This document shows, piece after piece, positions 60,966 through 64,000 of a stretch of 64,000 nt of DNA (the first letter of the stretch is position 1; the number at the start of each line of letters is the position of its first letter). The stretch is from Streptomyces albicerus. Lineage in GTDB: Bacteria; Actinomycetota; Actinomycetes; Streptomycetales; Streptomycetaceae. Both the position numbers and the translations under genes were made by a program. Below the pieces are notes generated by a model. The model worked only from the letters and a program-made list of their open reading frames with translations. It searched no databases and was not told the DNA's origin. Location of the stretch: assembly GCF_008905045.1 (NCBI RefSeq), contig NZ_VWMY01000027.1:89690-153689 (forward strand), written 5' to 3'.

Positions 60966-62393
60966 ATGCACAGACGTAGTTTCAGTCTCAGACGCCCGTC
61001 CACGGTGCTCGCCGCCGCGGTTGCGGCCCTGGCCGCGTTGGCGGCGCTACTCGTCGCCAGCCCGGCTCAGGCAGCCACCACCAGTGACGTGCGCGGTGTT
61101 GATTCCGGCCGGTGTCTCGATGTGGCGGGATTCAGCCAGACCGACGGCGCGAACGTGCACATCTGGGACTGCCACGGTGGAACCAATCAGCAGTGGACGT
61201 TGACGGACAGCAACCAGCTGACCGTGTACGGCAACAAGTGCCTGGATGTCCGGGGCGGCGCCACCACGTCCGGGACCCCGGTGCAGATCTGGGCGTGCAA
61301 CGGCAGTGACAACCAGCAGTGGCGGGTGAACTCCGACGGCACGATCGTCGGCGTGCGGTCCGGGCTGTGCCTGGAGGTCTCGGGCTGGGGTAAGGCCAAC
61401 GGCGCGGGGGTGCAGATCTGGTCGTGCCACGGCGGCAACAACCAGAAGTGGACCGGCCTGTCCGGGGCGAGCAACGCGTGTGCTCTTCCGTTGACCTACC
61501 GGTGGACCTCGTCGGGTCCGCTGGCGCAGCCGGCGAACGGGCAGCTCGCGCTGAAGGACTTCACCACCGTGAAGTACAACGGCCAGAACCTGGTCTACGC
61601 AACCACCTCCAACGGAACGGATTGGGGCTCGACGATGTTCAGTCCCTTCACGAACTGGTCGGACATGGGGGCGGCCACCCAGACCCAGATGACCGACGGC
61701 GCGGTGGCGCCCGAACTGTTCTACTTCGCGCCCAAGAACATCTGGGTGATGGTGGACCAGTGGGGTCTGGTGCCGCTCTACTACCGCACGTCCAACGACC
61801 CCACCAACCCCAACGGCTGGTCCGCCCGGCAGCCGCTGTTCACCGGCAGCCTCCCCGAGGGCCCCGGGACCCGCAGGGACGCCCCGATCGACGCGACCAT
61901 GATCGCCGACGACCAGAACATGTACCTGTTCTTCGCCGGTGACAACGGCAAGATCTACCAGGCGAGCATGCCGATCGGGAACTTCCCCAGCAGCTTCGGC
62001 TCGTCGTACACGACGGTCATGAGTGACACGGAGAAGCTTCTGTTCGAGGCGCCGGAGGTCTACAAGGTCAAGGGCCAGAACCAGTACCTCATGATCGTTG
62101 AGGCGCAGGGTACGCACCGCTACTTCCGCTCGTTCACCGCCTCCAGCCTGAACGGTCCGTGGACCGTCCAGGCCGGCAGCGAGAGCAGCCCCTTCGCAGG
62201 CCAGGCCAACAGCGGTTCCACCTGGGCCCAGGGCGTCAGCCACGGTGACCTGGTCCGCGACAACCCCGACCAGACCATGACCATCGATCCCTGCAACCTG
62301 CAGTTCCTCTACCAGGGCCTCCTCAACGACACAACGGAACCCAACTACCTGAAACTGCCGTACCGGCCGGGCCTGCTCACCCTGCAGCGCTGA
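60966..62393 (+). CDS. GH62 alpha-L-arabinofuranosidase with N-terminal CBM13
   Basis: 475 residues, secreted. Signal peptide about 1-37 (VLAAAVAALAALAALLVASP, then AQA-AT). Residues about 40-163 are a ricin-B/CBM13 module with three NQQW/NQKW repeats. The rest is a GH62 five-bladed propeller: LTYRWTSSGPLAQP, ALKDFTTVKYNGQNLVYAT (catalytic-base Asp), WVMVDQWGLVPLYYRTSNDP, DAPIDATMIADD and LFEAPEVYKVKGQNQYLMIV (catalytic Glu). It removes arabinose side chains from arabinoxylan. GAGG five bases upstream fixes the ATG. It lies between two inverted IS5 remnants. Confidence 0.95.
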   Translation: MHRRSFSLRRPSTVLAAAVAALAALAALLVASPAQAATTSDVRGVDSGRCLDVAGFSQTDGANVHIWDCHGGTNQQWTLTDSNQLTVYGNKCLDVRGGATTSGTPVQIWACNGSDNQQWRVNSDGTIVGVRSGLCLEVSGWGKANGAGVQIWSCHGGNNQKWTGLSGASNACALPLTYRWTSSGPLAQPANGQLALKDFTTVKYNGQNLVYATTSNGTDWGSTMFSPFTNWSDMGAATQTQMTDGAVAPELFYFAPKNIWVMVDQWGLVPLYYRTSNDPTNPNGWSARQPLFTGSLPEGPGTRRDAPIDATMIADDQNMYLFFAGDNGKIYQASMPIGNFPSSFGSSYTTVMSDTEKLLFEAPEVYKVKGQNQYLMIVEAQGTHRYFRSFTASSLNGPWTVQAGSESSPFAGQANSGSTWAQGVSHGDLVRDNPDQTMTIDPCNLQFLYQGLLNDTTEPNYLKLPYRPGLLTLQR

Positions 62394-62497
62394 CCCGCCT
62401 GATCCACGGTGATCGCGATGTGGTGCGGTCCGCCGATGCGTGGACGAGCTGTCTACGGCGTGGGCAACTCCACCTACTGACCGATACTCACCGCCTT

Positions 62498-62532
62498 GAG
62501 GAACCCCAGCCGCGCGTCGGCCGGGGTTCCTC
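62498..62532 (+). terminator. Terminator after the GH62 gene
   Basis: GAGGAACCCC and GGGGTTCCTC form a perfect 10-bp stem with a 15-nt loop, followed by a T-rich TCTTTCG. It lies 105 bp beyond the stop; the gap between holds nothing else. Confidence 0.7.
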
Positions 62533-63073
62533 TCTTTCGTGGGCTTTCATGCCCTTGAGGGTGGCCATGGCCTGCTAGCCGAGACAGCGAATTTTGGCGT
62601 GGGCGATGTTGTGGCGGCGCTACCACCGCTTGAGGCGCCGGCCGCGAAACGGTACCCGGACGGGTCCGCCGACGCCTTGATACGCCACGTGCATGCCGTG
62701 ACGCTTGTGTTTCCCGGAGTAAGGGAGTGTCAGCGGCGATGCGGTCGATCGGCAGCAGGGTGCCGTCGAGGATGACGAACGCCTTCTCCCGGATCGTCTG
62801 CATCGACTCAACCAGGGACGGAGCGAGGGTGGCCAGGGCCTCGACGGCTTCACGTATGTAGCGGTAGACAGTCGCGATCCCGATGCCGAACCCGGCGGCC
62901 TGCTGGGCTTAGGTGTCACCGCACCGCAGGTGGGCCAGGGCGAACAGGGCCTGTCGCGAGGCGGGAAGGCGTCGCCACCGCGTCCCGATGTCCTGCCGCC
63001 TGGCCGTCAGTCGTCCGGTCAGGAACCGCCAGGTGCGGCTGGACAGATCAATCGAGGACGGGCAGACAAGCAC
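62525..63073 (-). pseudogene. IS5-family transposase, internally deleted
   Basis: Minus strand from the GTG at 63073: LVCPSSIDLSSRTWRFLTGR, LPASRQALFALAHLRCGDT, a TAA stop, AQQAAGFGIGIATVYRYIRE, EKAFVILDGTLLPIDRIAAD, then PYSGKHKRHGMHV joined directly to AYQGVGGPVRVPFRGRRLKR. The region between (about 50 residues with a catalytic Asp) is deleted and the C-terminus is degraded. It is the same family as 60006-60732. Confidence 0.85.
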
Positions 63074-63133
63074 ACGAAGCTCCTGGCAGACACGGATGAT
63101 CTCGGTCGAGGACCCGCCTACCAGGAGCTTCGT
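63074..63133. repeat. 13-bp inverted repeat beside the IS5 start
   Basis: ACGAAGCTCCTGG (63074-63086) and CCAGGAGCTTCGT (63121-63133) pair perfectly with a 34-nt loop, immediately upstream of the transposase GTG. It may be the leader hairpin that insulates the transposase or a relic of an IS end. Confidence 0.6.
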
Positions 63134-63184
63134 CGTTGTGCGGGACGGTCCAACTCGTGGTCAGCACCGCCAGATCGGAAAGGC

Positions 63185-63637
63185 TCAGTTGCAGTTGATC
63201 CGTTGCCCGGTCTCGAGGCTGTAGTTCGCCCACACCATCGCATTTGCCGTATTGGGGCCGTAGTCACCGTCTGCCGCCACGCCAACCCTTTTCTGAACGG
63301 AGATGAGCGCTGACTCGGTAGCCGGCCCGAAGATCCCGTCCGTGGCCAGCCTGTATCCGTAGCAGGAATTGAGATTCTTCTGCAGGGCGGTGACCCCCGA
63401 GTTGCTCATCCCGCGGTCCATCCAGCAGTTGCCCGTGTTGGCGACGGTGGCCCAGGGCATGTACTTGTAAGAGGTGGGATTGGTGACGTTGTTGTAGAGA
63501 GTCACCCCACGGCCGCACGGGTAGTCAGCCGCGGCGGTCGCGGACGGCGCGGCGGCGAGTGCGCTGCCGGTGAGGCCCGCCAGCAAGGCTCCTGTGGCCA
63601 CGAACGATCTGATGCGTACGCGTCGGATCTTGATCAA
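63185..63637 (-). CDS. Secreted peptidoglycan-binding (PG_binding_1-like) protein
   Basis: 150 residues from a TTG start with GGAG five bases upstream. Signal peptide (RSFVATGALLAGLTGSALAA, cleavage near APSATA-AA). The mature part contains a PG_binding_1-type helical repeat: SGVTALQKNLNSCYGYRLAT, DGIFGPATESALISVQKRVG, VAADGDYGPNTANAM. Four cysteines (PCGRG, NCWMD, SCYGY, INCN) could form disulfides. Such proteins bind cell-wall peptidoglycan; with no catalytic domain it may be structural or regulatory. Confidence 0.85.
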   Translation of the reverse strand: MIKIRRVRIRSFVATGALLAGLTGSALAAAPSATAAADYPCGRGVTLYNNVTNPTSYKYMPWATVANTGNCWMDRGMSNSGVTALQKNLNSCYGYRLATDGIFGPATESALISVQKRVGVAADGDYGPNTANAMVWANYSLETGQRINCN

Positions 63638-63959
63638 CGGTGCTCCATCTTCCAATTGTCGGACAGCTTGAGCCTCATCCATCCTCGGTCCGACCTGGCG
63701 TGATGCAGGCAGAGGATGACCTGGACAAGGCTCGTGATGCGAGTGTGTGACGCCCCATTTTCTGGCCTCGCCCATGGACCTTAGGGTCATCAAGGGCTTC
63801 GGACTTTGTCATCCGTGCAGGGAACTTTGTCAGTCGTGCACCGCCTCAAGGTGACGTCGCATCAGGTGAGGGCCCTGCGTCTGCCCGTCGAAGCCGTTGC
63901 GCAGCGAGAGAGAATCCCGCCAAACTGGCGGCGGGAACCGTCCGTGTCTAGGGGGACTT

Positions 63960-64000
63960 GTGGGGGAACGGGCCGAGGCGCTGTCAGGCCGGCTCTATGA
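63960..64000 (+). CDS. Possible gene start running off the window
   Basis: A GTG with AGGGGGA a few bases upstream starts a frame (VGERAEALSGRLYE) that is open to the window edge. Only 13 codons are visible, so no function can be given. The stretch 63638-63959 before it shows no other gene; it has a short CCGCCA/TGGCGG hairpin at 63917-63931. Confidence 0.3.
   Translation, partial: MGERAEALSGRLY

Noticed and set aside
1..64000. tRNA, rRNA, known riboswitches, replication origin, integrase genes
   Set aside because: I saw no sequence that I could support for any of these by eye. A covariance-model search would be needed to exclude small RNAs.

Overview
The window looks like part of a Streptomyces (or close actinomycete) chromosome, probably an arm or other variable region rather than the conserved core. 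The basis is the very high GC content with G/C-biased third codon positions, GTG and TTG starts, typical streptomycete families (MmyB-like XRE regulators, DUF5937, DUF6069, DUF2867, GH62 plus CBM13, paired NarL systems), and many broken genes and insertion-sequence remnants. I recognised no rRNA, tRNA, CRISPR array or replication origin.

Layout. 1-2.6 kb: an SDR oxidoreductase and a divergent TetR regulator, then a TPR protein fused in frame to remnants of a solute-binding protein and an FMN reductase. 2.7-3.6 kb: a gene graveyard with a decayed GH43 fragment and the tail of an ABC ATPase, followed by an intact FtsX-type permease. 5.9-8.1 kb: a broken MFS gene and its divergent XRE regulator. 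8.9-17.4 kb: a nine-gene co-directional, mostly overlapping operon holding an ABC importer of the nitrate/sulfonate/pyrimidine type, a RutA-like and a RutB-like enzyme, a second flavin monooxygenase, an MFS exporter and two flavin reductases. It looks like an oxidative N-heterocycle degradation pathway. 17.8-20.7 kb: a DauR-like regulator, an ornithine-cyclodeaminase-family protein and a D-threonine-aldolase/D-serine-dehydratase-like enzyme, probably for D-amino-acid use.

21-36.8 kb holds small regulatory and housekeeping units: TetR/DUF2867, a YjdJ-YjdI-like pair, an ArsR-SRPBCC-DinB operon, DUF6069, lgt, two NarL-type two-component systems facing each other, an MMPL transporter, an SGNH hydrolase with a nonsense codon, and pgm.

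37.4-44.7 kb is the most unusual part: a tight cluster of a cucumopine-synthase-like/cyclophilin-like protein, an FAD amine oxidase, a NodU-type carbamoyltransferase, a lone molybdenum-hydroxylase large subunit, a guanine-deaminase-like enzyme and an SRPBCC protein. It ends 7 bp before a 5'-truncated RNase H/phosphatase gene, which suggests an island boundary. I know of no described pathway with this combination.

45.5-64 kb is accessory DNA: IS110, IS5 and IS630 remnants, a DHA2 exporter with two palindromic operators, two small secreted proteins, DUF5937 and LysR regulators, a tannase-family esterase lacking the family disulfide, a frameshifted MFS gene with a decapitated XRE regulator, a DUF1963 protein, a VWA protein, and a GH62 arabinofuranosidase lying between two inverted IS5 remnants.
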